Notes: generated from the letters alone by a model not told the origin. A DNA stretch of 64,000 nt from Nematopogon swammerdamellus (GCA_946902875.1 OX336350.1:18776048-18840047); one strand, 5' to 3'; positions 29,768 to 42,474 are shown, counted from the stretch's first letter. A program made the numbers and translations.

Positions 29768-31811
29768 GTTTCGCCGCTTGAAGCTGAGAGTGAGTACATA
29801 TTTCATTTTCCGGCGCGAGTGCAGTCTGTGTACAATTAATTAATTTTCAGAAATATTGTCTACAATTTGCCGACAATGTTGCTAGAAAACCGATTTTAAC
29901 GTGAACGAATTGTCACCAGAAAGTCGACTAGAGATTCATCTTTGAGTTCGTAAAAGAAAATTGCTTACATTTCCTTCTAGGAAGTTCATTATCATTGTTC
30001 TGCGGACAACTAGAAATAGTTAAGTGAAAACCAATTTTGACCAATGGGATGTGAGCGCCGGTGCGGGATGGCGTTCGCTATTGGCTAGAATGAGCAGCGC
30101 CGTGATAGAAAAAAAATCTGTTTGCACGAAGAATGTAGTCGGGTTGAGAGGTGATAGACTAAACAAAGTGGAAGTTAGGGGAATGGTATGTATGAATGGT
30201 GTGAGGCATATTTCTAAGCGGAATGTTAGCAACTTCGTAGAAGTAAGGTGGGGCCAAAGGAAAATATTTTATCCAGAGATTGTGAAACTAAAATCAATAA
30301 TTTATTCCGGGTACACCGCGATATAGCAGGAAGAGGAAAAATTTTTTTTAATGGGTTATCGGAAAAATTGTGCTATAAGCCTAAAAGCCAATTAATTAAG
30401 AATCCTAGAATGAGCTAAAATCAACAATATTGTAGTAAGAATATTCTATGAAAACCTTAGTTGTAAAATTGGATAGCCATTCTACTTAAGTTAAGGCACG
30501 CCAACTGAGCGCGGAGGGCTTCATACCTAAAACACGGAAGTTATGTTCGAAAATAATTTCGTATTGTGTAATAATTAGGTACGCTCGCGCGCGAAATAGT
30601 TTATCGGGGCCAGTTTGAGGCCAATAAAGGGAATTTTCTAGTTGTTTGGTGGAAATGAAGTTGGATGGGGTGTAAGCTTCCTTTGTAAAATAAAAAAGCC
30701 GTAAAATATGTGTGTTTGAAAAGAGTGGTTATGTTTGACCGGGTTCCAACAGACTGATTTAATTTTGGTTGAGATTGTCGCCGAAGAATAAAAAGATTCG
30801 AATCTTTATTTCATTTTAATGGAATGCGAGAAGAATGGAAAAAAAAAAATGTCATTTTGAAAATGTATAATGGATGTTTAGTTAATGATTTGTGTAGTAG
30901 TGATAAGGTGTGCATTTTAGGCTCCAAAGTAGGTATTTCGCGAATTAGTAGCGAGCGACGGTATGGCACCTACTAGTGGGGAGATGGTAGATTAAGATTA
31001 GGGGGATCCCAGTTAATTGATGTGACTAATTAGGTGCCATGTACAAGTGAAGGTTAGTTTGTAAAGTTGTGTCTAGGTCTGACTTTGCGTGTGTGGGCGA
31101 TATGGTACTTACTAGATTAGGTTAGTGGCAAACAAAGGTCATGGTGTACAAGTTGACTAGTGGAAGTAATTAGGTGCCATGTACAATGTTGGTTAGGCCG
31201 TGAGGTTGAGTCTTGGTCAGATTTTGTGTGTGTGTGGCGAATAGAGGCTCTTAGTGAACATGCCGAATACGTGATTCATATCGAGTGAGTGGTTTTGGGC
31301 TTGATTGTATTGTTTGTTTATTGAGAAGGAATGGACTATTAAGTTTGTTTATTTTTGAACTGATTGGCTGGTATGAGGAATGGGGGTTCCAGTTGCTTGC
31401 GGTATGGGGAATGTATGAGTCAAAGGGTTAGAAGGGGGAGTAAGTGCCATGTCGGAGAACGTACCGGACGAGACATTGAATTTTGGTCGGTCATGCATGA
31501 GTGTTTTGGTCGGTCCGTCCGGAATGTGGGACGTATGGATTATAAGGAGTATGGCAATTAGGTGCCATGACAGAGGTCCAGGTTTCGATTTTAGGTTGCG
31601 GTCGTATGTATAGGTGTCAAAAGGTGAGAAGGCCAGTTGGTGAGTGTTGGTGCGATTGGAGGTCGAATTAAGCCTGTCAATTTGTGATCCATATCGAGTG
31701 AGTGGTTTTAGATTTGCCCATAAATGTGTTTGTTTAATTAATTAGACTAATTTATAAATAATATTTGATACATGTGTACATGTTGCACGCGTTGAAAGAA
31801 AACAGTCGGGG

Positions 31812-31882
31812 TGGGCGGAGTGATTGATGTTGTGCGGTGGGAGCTCTGGTGAATTGCAGCACAACGCCGATCACCACGTTTT
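31812..31882 (-). repeat. SINE-3 tail-like segment inside the LARD
   Basis: 'gattgatgttgtgc' and 'gcagcacaacgccgatcacc' with 'acgttttgc' match, inverted, the T3 hairpin region of SINE-3. It is diverged, so it was captured before the recent spread of the element. Confidence 0.55.
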
Positions 31883-31929
31883 GCAAATTATTTTATAACT
31901 AAGTTTGGTTATTGTGCGGGCTACAAGGT

Positions 31930-32740
31930 GGTGTCAGGGGTTTCTAACTTTTCTAAAGGGAAGTGTCAGGGGTTACAAACCTTTTTCCAAAATTATATTG
32001 TCAGGGATTTCGAACTTTTTCAAATTCATGATAAGTCAGGGGTGCTCAAACTTTTCTAAATTTATATTGTCAGGGATTTCGAACTTTTTCAAATTCAGGA
32101 TAAGTCAGGGGTGCTCAAACTTTTCTAAATTTATATTGTCAGGGATTTCGAACTTTTTCAAATTCAGGATAAGTCAGGGGTGCTCAAACTTTACCAAATT
32201 TAGATTGTCAGGGATTTCGAACTTTTCAAATTCATGATAAGCCAGGGGTGCTCAAACTTTTTCAAATTTATATTATCAGGGATTTCGAACTTTTTCAAAT
32301 TCATGATAAGTCAGGGGTGCTCAAACTTTTCTAAATTTATATTGTCAGGGATTTCGAACTTTTTCAAATTCAGGATAAGTCAGGGGTGCTCAAACTTTAC
32401 CAAATTTAGATTGTCAGGGGTTTCGAACTTTTCAAATTCATGATAAGCCAGGGGTGCTCAAACTTTTTCAAATTTATATTATCAGGGATTTCGAACTTTT
32501 CAAATTCATGATAAGTCAGGGGTGCTCAAACTTTTCCAAATTTAGATTGTCAGGGATTTCGAACTTTTCAAATTCACGATAAGCCAGGGGTGCTCAAACT
32601 TTTTCAAATTTATATTGTCAGGGATTTCGAACTTTTTCAAATTCATGATGAGTCAGGGGTTCTCAAAAGTTTCCAAATTAAGTTTGTGTCAAGGATTTCG
32701 AACCATTTCAAAATCGTGACATGTCAGGGGTTTACAACTT
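31930..32740 (+). repeat. 69-bp tandem array with ~206-bp higher-order period
   Basis: The unit contains 'tcaggggtgctcaaac' and 'tcagggatttcgaac'. Starts at 32036, 32105, 32174, 32242, 32311, 32380, 32448 and onward give a 68-69-base period. Three sub-variants ('ctaaatttat', 'accaaatttag', 'ttcaaatttat') recur in order, giving the longer period. Since 69 is a multiple of three, frames stay open with a 23-residue repeat; I do not regard this as coding. Confidence 0.9.
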
Positions 32741-32759
32741 TATTTACAAAAATATTTTT

Positions 32760-33370
32760 GATTTAAGGGAGGCCTCGACATCCCAAGAATATTTCGGAGT
32801 CAGGGGTTCTCAACTTTCGGAATATTTGCTAATTTTAAATATTTTAGGGTTCTCAACTTTAGAAAAATATTTTATTTTTCCTTAGGATATTTAAGGGAGG
32901 TCTTAACTTCCAAACATATTTGCACTTAGCGGTTCTTAATTTTCAAAAATATTTTCAAATTTTGAAATTCTAGGGTCTCAACTTTAGAAAAATATTTTTT
33001 TTTCCCTTAGGATATTTAAGGGAGGTCTCAGCTTCCAAAAATATTTTGAACTTAGCGGTTCTTAATTTCAAAAATATTTTCAAATTTTGAAATTCTAGGG
33101 TCTCAACTTTAGAAAAATATTTTATTTTTCCTTAGGATATTTAAGGGAGGTCTTAACTTCCAAACATATTTGCACTTAGCGGTTCTTAATTTTCAAAAAT
33201 ATTTTCAAATTTTGAAATTCTAGGGTCTCAACTTTAGAAAAATATTTGATTTTTCCTTAGGATATTTAAGGGAGGTCTTAACTTTCAAACATATTTGAAC
33301 TTAGCGGTTCTTAATTTTCAAAATATTTTCAAATTTTGGATTAAGCGGTCCTCAACTTTCAAGAATATTG
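32760..33370 (+). repeat. ~125-bp tandem array, five units
   Basis: The unit contains 'ggatatttaagggaggtctt', 'cttagcggttcttaat' and 'tctagggtctcaactttag'; 'ttaaggg' starts at ~32763, 32891, 33016, 33141 and 33266. Flanking units degrade gradually to ~33530. Confidence 0.9.
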
Positions 33371-34249
33371 CCAAATTTAGAATGGTTTAGGGTTCTCGAC
33401 TTTGGAAATATTTTTTTCGGAAGGTTTAGGGAGGAGTCCGACTTTCAATATGTTTTGAGTTCAGGAGTTCCCAACTTTCAAAGTGTTTCGGATTTTGAAT
33501 ATTTCAGGGGTCTATACTTTAGAAATATTTTTATTCTCTTGGAATGTAAGGGAAGTGTGTTATGTATATTGCACTTAACGCGAATCAAGAACACGGTAAT
33601 GGGCTATTAGAGATATTGTAAGTAATTATAAATTTATACCGTGCAGCGCTGTCACTCGATGCTGGCAGTAGTGAACGAATTCGCTATTCGTTTGATTCCC
33701 ACGATTAAAAAGGGAAGAAAAAAGGAGAAACTTTATTCTAATAAACACCAATACACACGGTCAAACAAAATATCAAATATTGTGTGTGTATACAGGTTCA
33801 ACTCGAGCTTTGATTATTGGATAGACTATCATGAATTGGATGTAATTTATTGTGCTAATTATTAGTTATTTTTAGTAATTTACTTTCTTATCTTTGAACT
33901 TCTGCTCTTGCATAGAGGACATTTTCCTCACAAGCGCAGGCATGTCTGCTCGCGTGCACGAATGATACTTGCGTACTTAGGGATATGTTTTTTTGTGTAG
34001 ACCAGCTTTTTGCAATCGTGAATACATTGGTATTTGGGTGCGTGGGCGTATATTTAATTGTTTACTTACATATCTACTTGTGTGTCTATAGATACCTAAT
34101 TGCGTGCGTACATGCGTGTATGCGTGCAGGCGTTCGTGCGCATATGTAATTGTGTGCGTACTTGCTGATTGGTATGACTATGCTTGCGTATCCGTGCGTA
34201 CATGCATATTACGTGGTTACCTGCGTCGGTAGGGATTGTTGTGGATGCG

Positions 34250-34317
34250 CGGGGACAGGCTTCGAACCCCGGACTGCGGGTGGTTCGTCACTCTTCGGTT
34301 TATGATCTGGCTAAGTA
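34250..34317 (-). tRNA. weak tRNA-like motif inside the LARD
   Basis: The minus strand has 'tagccagatcat' (A-box-like, ~34302-34313) and 'ggggttcgaagcc' (B-box-like, 34258-34270), about 40 bases apart. The stems do not pair well, so at best it is a tRNA relic. Confidence 0.25.
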
Positions 34318-37300
34318 TTTGTGAGTGAGCTGAGTACATCTTAATATTATCCTACTGAAAAAAAAGAGTAAGAAGAGAAAAGAAAAAAAAAATAACCAAA
34401 AGAATAACAAAAGGTAAGTGTATCTCGCAATATTATATTTTAAAATGATAGAACAAGGACTTATAGTTAAATAAGATGCTGATGAAATATTTTGCTACTA
34501 CTCTCAACCATCCAGGGATTGACAGGAAGAAATTCCTATAATGGGATAAGTCCGCCTTTACGCCTCAGGTAAATTGTGTACCGTGCATGTTTCTGTGAGA
34601 TGTGTCCGAACGGTTGGGAATTATTATTTATCTATTTATGTTAAAGAATCTATTTAAAGGAGTTATTTTTATGGGTGAATACTAAACCACATGTTTACAT
34701 AGACTAATCACGTTTTTATAGGGTGTATACTTACATGTACTTAACTATATAATTCTTTTTATAGAATATCAAATCTATAATTAATTATTAGAACGAATGA
34801 GAGGTAGAGGAGTTGAATATTGTTTTAATAATGATTTTTTTCTTTTCAGGAAAATACTTACTCGGTATTTGAGTGCGGTCTATGTTAAAAAAAATTATTT
34901 AGGTTCACATAAATCTACGCGTACCAAAATCAACGAATATTCTTCGATGCACATACGGATTGTAATATTGCAGGGCAATATTGCATTATTATTAATTTAT
35001 AATCAAGATTGAAAAAAATATATATATACGAATTAAACTTGGCGTTTTATTAGGTACACTGGACCATTTAAACGGTGCCCTGTATCTATTCTTATTAGAA
35101 GGTCCTATTGTCTGATATTATGATCGAACAGGTGGTAAAATGTTTCAAGTTATATATAAAATTACTTATAAAATAAGAATCTGGTTTTATTGTTCGGGTT
35201 GTGTGAAGCAGAATACTGTTACACACATCGCCTTGACATTGCGGGGTATTTTATGAGTATCTTAAACTGTTTAAAGTATTGTACGTCGGGTTGATAAATG
35301 CTGTATGAGTTGACGAGTGTTGTGTAAAAAAGTTTTATCATCGTGCTAGCTGAAGGCGGGTAATGTTGAGCGGATCTTTATGCATTTGTTTTGGGTGGTG
35401 AGTTATTTAGGAGAGGTTGGGGTTGGGGAAGATAAATTAATTTTATGGGAGGATGAGCAATGGAGGATACGACGAATCTGGCGGGCGAACGGTGAGCGTT
35501 CAACAATCGTACTAACCTTTATGTTATGCATGTATACTATTATTTAGAACGCGGAATTTGGAAGGCGAAGAATTGGGAGAAGTTTGGTTTGACGTACAGT
35601 AGAGATTTCCTATTTATCTGGTAACTGAAAGGACGACTCCTTTACGGCGTACGCGCACCATATTGTGCCGTAACAAGAGCATACTTGTTGTCTTTAGGGT
35701 TACGGAATGCATATGTTTAGGCGGGCGAGAAAATGGAATAGGTTAAAATTAGATAGAAAATAAAATAAATGTTATAGAATAAAATAGGTATGGTAATGAT
35801 CAAAGATAAAAACTACCTCCTTATCGCAGTCTTAAGGGAATGCGAATCTGTACGTGTAGAACATAGGTTTAGGGAGGGCCGTGATCGTCTAGTTCGTAGG
35901 ACCCTACGTTGTTAGGTTAGTATTGCTACAGTGCGATACTGTTTAACTTAGAGCAGTAGTAGAATAATGATTTATTCACTATTCACTACTGAAATTTCAG
36001 AATTGAAACTGATTCAGTTTGGTAAAATCCGGTAAGGTGGTACGATTTGACTCCGTTTGGTAAAATTCGGTAAGTTTGGTATGAGATGTCGCAATTTAGT
36101 AAAATCGGGTACATGAAGATAGATGTGGAGAAGGTAACGTTTGGTCTACTGAACCGATTGGTCATAAGTAATGGCGTAGGAATTTGGTGAGAGTAGATGC
36201 AACATAACAAGGATAAATAAGCAGGAACAAAGGGAGCAGGAACCTGAGTAAGGAATGCCGGGTGGTGACGAAGGAGTGAGCGATAATAGAGCAGTAAGGT
36301 TAGGTTAGAGGTTAGCCCCATGGGATTGCAAAGCCACGTAGTTGTCATAGGATAGGATAGAGTCCGGCGGGCGAGGTAGATCACTAGGTAGGTTATTTAT
36401 ATTTCTTATGTGCAATATAGGCAGGGAACACATTAAGGAACGATCGACATTTGTTGGACGAGCTATAGAGTAAACATAGTCTGGCGGGCGTATTGCTTGG
36501 GTTGTTACGTAGATAGAATATAGTAAAATAGGATAAGAGAGGAGTTTGGAATAAAGGTTATAGAAAAATATTACTATTGATAGGGTTCCGTTCAAAAGGT
36601 ACTATAGGAAGGGGTAAGGTGAAGTATTACTAACGATAGGGTTCCGTCCACCTCGTACAAGATGAGTAGGTAGGAGGGTCCCTTGAGCGACAGACTAGGG
36701 ATTGGGGTCATGGTTTATATAGGGATAAATAGAGCGTGTACAAAGGGTATATTTCGGATAAAATATCAGTTAAAACAAGTCATTTAATACGGTGCGTTCA
36801 TAGATTAATCACGGACTCTACATAGTCAGGCGGGCGAATAGAGTATGAAAATGAAGTAAAATTGGTAGTTGGGGCGTCGAACGTAGCCGCGGATCGTGTG
36901 TAGGTTGGCGAGTGAAATTATGCTGTCCGGAAGTAAGGACGAGTTAGGAGGTACAATTGTAGATATAGATTCTTAGTATTATTCTGGGGTTAATTAAAGG
37001 ACGGAAACAGTAGAGACTATAGCATATATATAGCTAGGAAATAGAAAGCTCTAACGAATAATACCCGCTACGGACAAATAGGAATAAAATCCTGTTCGGC
37101 GTGGGGGAGTTGAGTTATTGATAATTATGAACAAAAGGTTTTAAGACTTAGAATAGACTTGTTGGTAGATGCTGGGTTTGGATGGTTGTGTAAATACAGA
37201 AATACGCGAGTAAACCATTGGGTATTATAGTGTCTGTACTCGGTAGTGAAACTCCCTTTTAATGAGAGCAGAGCTCTGACCTGAAGGGACTTTTACAATG

Positions 37301-38290
37301 AATCAGGACACATTGGTTTCGATTTTTATTGCATTTCCCATACATTGCTCCGAAAAGAATGTGAACGTAAACTCAGTGTGTTGAACACACGAATGGGACT
37401 TGAAAAATGTGAGGTGAACAAAGCCATTGTGCAGAACTTTACATTCCATCGAGACCTTAATTTGTTCTCACTCGGGAGGGAAAATGTTATCATATACCGA
37501 GGGCGTTCTACACTAAGCAAAAAGGAGCGTTTAAAGTTAGTGGTGACATTTTCCGGTCTATGAAAAGTGATAGAACATAGCAATTTGAACCATTGACCGG
37601 AGCAATGTTGGATGAGATTAAAGTAGAGTCGTGTACAATCAGACTGGGCCCATCCATTCGTCAACGGGTTAGTTAGTTAGCAAAGGTTATGATTCGGAAG
37701 AAGCAAAGTCAATTTAATATTCTCTCAGTAATAATTTCCCAGTTTTCCTGTCTATAACTAGAAAGGTTAAGGTGTTGGAATGTGCGGCGTGTCTAAACCG
37801 GAGGTGGCAAGGTATGTTGTGCGCTCTCCCTGGAGAGAAGTACTGATCCTGCCCTACCAGCGAGGGGTAAGACTACAGGTTTCCTGAGCTGGTGGGAAAT
37901 CTTTCTATGGCATGAAACAGGGTATTAAGTGTTTAGTAATTTCATTTTGAGCTTCTGATGAGTCTAACCTGACTATACTAGGACGAATGCCCATATGTTG
38001 TGTTGTGTGGTCGGGACTGCTTAGCACCCAAAATAAAATGCCACAATCATTCTGGTAAGGGAACAAACACCCTATTAGAAGAAGTTGTTGGTACTACGGA
38101 CCTTCTGGAGAGGGAACGAACACCCTAACAGAGGCACATCTACGAAAAGCAGTACTGCAGCCATAGCATTAATATATGTTGGCGACAGACAGACATAGAC
38201 TATAGTGTGGTGTAGAGACGCTAGTCGCGATCATGGAAGCAGAAAATAAATTCTTTCCCATGCCGCGAAAATCGCCTCTAGGCGGGCGAC

Positions 38291-40847
38291 TGTGATGAAT
38301 CACAACCTACCTCAATGAAAATAGCTAGCAATAGGACGTATGAAGGCTGGCTGGTAAAATGTTATAAGGCGTAGGAGTTAGTTTAGCGCCTGGGTAGTGA
38401 GTATAGCAAAGAGACCGCGTTGCGTATAAATCGTAGCGGGTGGCATGTAGTCAGGCGCAGATAATACAACTTGCATACATTTTGAACAGGAATAGCTAGC
38501 AACACCGTATAAGCGACAGATGATGATAGATAAGTATTATACGTCGGCATGCAGTAAGATATAGGACGAATTGACTGTATTACATCTACTTTTGTGAATT
38601 CGTAGCATTTTTCAGAGATTAGTTACTGAAGGTTTTAGGGAAATATGGAACGCATTTTTAAGGAAAATTGCTTCAGGCATTGTGATTGGTCGACCAATGG
38701 GAGACGCGGAAATGATGTTAGGGATGATTTCCGATTGGTCGTGGGAGTAAGGGTGGGAGTAAGAAAGCGAGGCTATTTAAGGGCGTGTAACACGGGAGGA
38801 GCACTTTTTCTGCAGCTGCGAGCCTCGGAGGAACAACTTGCCTGAGCCCCGGTCACCGCTAAGTCGCATCGAGCGCCATTGCTTTTCGGCATCAACGTTT
38901 CGGTGAGTCTCGGACGCCGCGCGCTATTTTGGAGTTTTCTAGTTGCAATTCGACCAGTTCTATTAAATTGCATTGTCTTGAAGTCTTCTTTTGGTGGCTG
39001 GGCTAGTTTTGGAAACAATACTGGCTTTTCAGAAATTATTTGCTAGTATTAGGGATGTGAAATATTTTTATATGGACCATCATTGGAGCACTGTGTGGGA
39101 TGCTAGCTATGCTGAAATATGCATACATGCATACTATTACAGGGCTCTTTTCCCTTTTGGAGCACTGGGTGAGGGAGCGGGTACGCTGAAATATGCATGC
39201 ACGCCCACTCACGCAGGGTTCTTTCACGGAATGTTGTGAGGGAAGCGGGTTTTGCTGAAATATGCATACACGCACGATCTCACAGGGTTCTTCCCTGGAA
39301 CGTTGTATGTGGGTTGCGGGTTTTGCTGAAATATGCATACGCGCGCACTCATGCGAGGTTCTTTTCCTTTCGATGGAATGTTGGGTGGCAACGCTAGCTA
39401 TGCTGAATAAGCATACACGCTTGTTCGCACAAGATTCAGTTCATTCTCTATGATATCACGAGAAAATGCCTCGTGGTAAGAAGACGTAACATAAGGTCGA
39501 AGAGCAACTGGAATTCTGGCTAAACTATCAAATTATAACGTGGGTAGTTAGGTTCTTCAAACACTAAATTCATATTGGTAGGTTAGCCATGTAGCTGTGT
39601 GAATTAATTCTCCTTAGTTCTGCAAGGGAGAGAGGGTTCGCTTCGTGGGAATGAGTAGTATCATAGTGTGTAGTATTTAGTGAGGTAGGTACTAGGAAGG
39701 CCAGGTAGGTACCCCTCAGTAATTCTCCTTAATCCTGCTAGGCCGTGGGGACCTTTTCATTTTATTAGTATTAAAGTCATATGGTAGGTTAGCCATGTAG
39801 CTGTGTGAATTAATTCTCCTTAATTCTGCAAGGGAGAGAGGGTTCACTTCGTGAGAACGAGTAGTACCATAGTGTGTAGTATTTAGTGAGGTTAGGTACT
39901 AGGAAGACCAGGTAAATACCCCACAGTGGTTCTCCTTAGTCCTGCTAGGGGGGAGAGGTCCAAATTGTTATGATCTGTTAGAGCGATACCTATTCTATCT
40001 GGCGAAGGGGTGGCGGTACTCTAAGGACCGGTGCAAGCTGAGCTGACCGTCTGAGGAGGAAACCTGTGGTAGCCTTCTTTCGATAGGCAGAGCCCGTCGG
40101 ACGAAGTACTACGAGGTTAGGATAGGGACCACACACACACTTACACACACACGCACGCCTTTAGGATTTGGGGTCCGTAGGGGCCCTAAATCATCCACAT
40201 TACACCACGAGTTTCATTTTAAATCTCTTCCTAAGAGAAACAGTTTCTTCACAGGATAGGAATCAAAGGGGGCCATTAGGTATACAAAATAGAGCTGCTG
40301 GTAGTAAAGCAGCCCTATATGGATGATGGCCACTGTGAGGAGCGTGGAGAGCCCGGGTGAGGAAACCCGGACTTGTGGAGCTCCTTACTTCCCCCTCCGG
40401 GGGGAAATTGTTTGAATAATTTGAAAATTACTGGTTGACACAATTTCTGGGAGGAGAGAATACAGACAATTACAATGTGATGGAAGAGACACAGTGATAT
40501 AGGAGAGGCGGACTTAGGCAGAAAATTACATATGTATTTAGAATATTATTCGAAGAACAAAGGTTAGGATAGAAAGCTAGGGATTGAGTTAGTACTCTGG
40601 GTTATACGGTTACACAACGCTTCCTCGAAGAGAGGAAGATACAGGGTCCATCTACACTTAATTCAGTGTATACTTATGTATGCATTGCTTGAGTTTACCT
40701 AGAGATCACTTGAATGCTAAACGCAGGCCATGTTTTATTTTAGAGGTTACTCGCGGAAGCGTGGAATTTCGGAATAATTATTCGACAACACCTATCGGGT
40801 GAAGTATAAATACAAAATATACTTTGGTGGGAGGCTAGTTCGTCGCA
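38291..40847 (+). repeat. right LTR, 2557 bp
   Basis: Same sequence as the left LTR by visual comparison. The one difference I found is a 2-base deletion in 'cctaagaga(ga)aacag' (around 40227, versus 28823). It carries the same promoter motifs, so it could drive transcription rightward into 40848 and beyond. Confidence 0.9.
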
Positions 40848-41127
40848 GTTTCCAGTTTAGATAACTCTCATTTACGTGTTTCAAAGGTCAAAGTATAATT
40901 CTCTAAAAACAACCGCACGCTCTCTTAATTTCAGATGAACTCTGCTCCCCACCGCAGCCACAGCGTAAAAATATTTAGTGAAGTTTATATTTTCTTATCT
41001 CCATATAAATGAATATGGAAAATAAATGTTGTATTTGTGAATTTTTTTTTAGAAATAGTGATGACTCGTACTGTGTAGGCAGTGGCAAACGCTTTTGTAA
41101 ATGTAGACTAAGTGGACGTAAAAAAAA
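40848..41127. other. right flank of the LARD, no gene
   Basis: Begins with the target duplication 'gttt'. A 60-codon frame at 41009 shows no domain. Confidence 0.5.
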
Positions 41128-41561
41128 AGTATCTAGCGTAGTTTCTTGCCAGTTCTTCTTCGCTGCGATAATCGAACTGGCAAAATGCTAAATGTTAAAA
41201 TATGACGAATTCGAGCGCAATGGGCTGTCTATGGATGATGAATAAAGAATAAGTATAACAAAATCGAATTAGAAATGACTTATACATAAAACTTAAAATT
41301 AATAAAATCTCATATCATAATGCATAGAATACAACTACATACAAAATGAGGAGTTTGTCGCTTTTGCCGTGGAGACTGTGTGGAGCCCGGACGCCATAGA
41401 ACTGCTTATGGAGGCGTCCGGTGACCGTGTCGTGCCAGAGCGTTCCTCAAACAAAACATAAGCTTGGCTATTCAGCTAGGGAACGCTGCTTCGGTCCTTG
41501 AGTCGCCTGTCACAGTCCCACTGGGACTAGTTTTTTATTTTAATGTAGTTATTAGTTTGAT
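41128..41561 (+). pseudogene. LINE 3' fragment and LINE-C C-terminal relic
   Basis: 41128-41245 matches the fragment at 4187 ('tcttgccagttcttcttcg'). 41345-41530 carries FVAFAVETVWSPDAIELLMEASGDR and, in another frame, AIQLGNAASVLES: the LINE-C tail also found at 19250 and 59280. Frames are broken, so it is inactive. Confidence 0.6.
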
Positions 41562-42474
41562 TATACTCTCTTGCTTTTGTTTTCTTTGTGTTTTTAATAA
41601 TGTAAACAGCTGTAATAAATGTTTTACAACCCGAATGAAAAAAAAATCAATTTGTATTTCATCCTCTTATTAATGTATCGCTTATATATAACGAATTAAA
41701 TGTTTTTTGTCGATTCTGTTATATCGTATAACTAATAGCATAACTTGATGGACAAACCCAATTTTGCGACAATGTGGTAGTACATAACGGTGAAAATTTA
41801 AAAAACTTTTTCTCTGAATTTCAAAGTACTATTTTTGTTTAAAAATAGTATTAGGTAATCCCACAATACTTTACTCTATGCCTTAATTTTATATTTTTAT
41901 TTTTAAAATTGCCACCGGCTACCTATTACGGTTCAAATGATACAGCCCTTTAAAGTTAGAGCAGACGGACAGAAATTTTTCTTTGTTTGTTTTACATTTG
42001 CCTTGATATATGAAGTATCAAAATTTATAATGGTACTATACACCAGATATTGGTATTTTAAATAGGCAGAGTGGTCAGATTCTAGAGTATTCATGTTTAT
42101 GCTGTAAATATTAATGTTCTTGTGAGCGGTAGTATGGGTTAATTATTGTAAATTACTTTAATATAATACTTATATGGTACTAACAAAACATTGCGACTTG
42201 CGAACTTTGTTTGTGAGTTCTTCTTCGCATTGAATTTAGAACTGGCGGAATTTTCGACATATCCAAGTGTAGGTTACCTACCTATGGATGAAATTATACA
42301 ATAAATAATAAACAATTAATAAAACACAATCAGAACTTTAAGTATAGATTTGATTATAGGTAGGTACGCGTGAATCCACTGTTGAACTATGGCTCAGCGG
42401 TGACCAAGCTGTACAGGCAGATACAAAGTATGGCCGTTACGAGTGTGTTTAGCTTATTTTCAAATTATTTTTAT
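41562..42474. other. AT-rich sequence with small repeat fragments
   Basis: 41905-41965 is a D2 fragment ('accggctacctattacgg'). 42205-42305 is another 'agttcttcttcgcattgaa' LINE fragment. Nothing else is supported. Confidence 0.5.

Larger units (their letters stand above)
29441..38290 (+). other. LARD interior, non-coding
   Basis: 8850 bp without a supported gene. A primer-binding-site-like 'tggtgcctaagtccagg' (29442-29458) lies one base after the left LTR; I could not match it fully to a tRNA. A perfect 9-bp stem-loop is at 29747-29767. The plus strand is strongly G-rich: I count 27 G and 5 C in 31381-31440, and 18 G and 6 C in 36181-36240. Tandem arrays lie at 31930-32740 and 32760-33370. 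A diverged inverse of the SINE-3 tail is at 31812-31882, and a weak tRNA-like motif at 34250-34317. No ordinary polypurine tract precedes the right LTR. Confidence 0.8.
26882..40847 (+). mobile_element. 13.97-kb LTR element without coding capacity (LARD-like)
   Basis: Direct terminal repeats of 2559 and 2557 bp begin TG and end CA, and 'gttt' flanks both ends (26878-26881 and 40848-40851). The interior (29441-38290) is 8850 bp. Its longest open frame on either strand is about 130 codons, and none resembles gag, protease, reverse transcriptase, RNase H, integrase or envelope. Large retrotransposon derivatives are non-autonomous elements with long LTRs and long non-coding interiors. The near-identity of the LTRs implies recent insertion, so the lack of genes is unlikely to be decay after insertion. 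It presumably moves with proteins of an autonomous partner elsewhere. Strand is inferred from the LTR promoter signals and primer-binding-site position. Confidence 0.85.

Noticed and set aside
31905..32443. Repetitive protein of 23-residue units in the LARD
   Set aside because: The 69-bp tandem unit is a multiple of three, so the frame stays open by chance. There is no promoter or homology.
26882..40847. Simple segmental duplication of 2.56 kb instead of an LTR element
   Set aside because: TG/CA ends, a 4-base target duplication, a TGG-starting primer-site candidate and promoter signals together fit an LTR element better, although a 4-base duplication alone would be weak.
41009..41191. 60-residue cysteine-containing peptide
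   Set aside because: It runs into a LINE 3' fragment and shows no signal peptide or spaced cysteine pattern that I trust.
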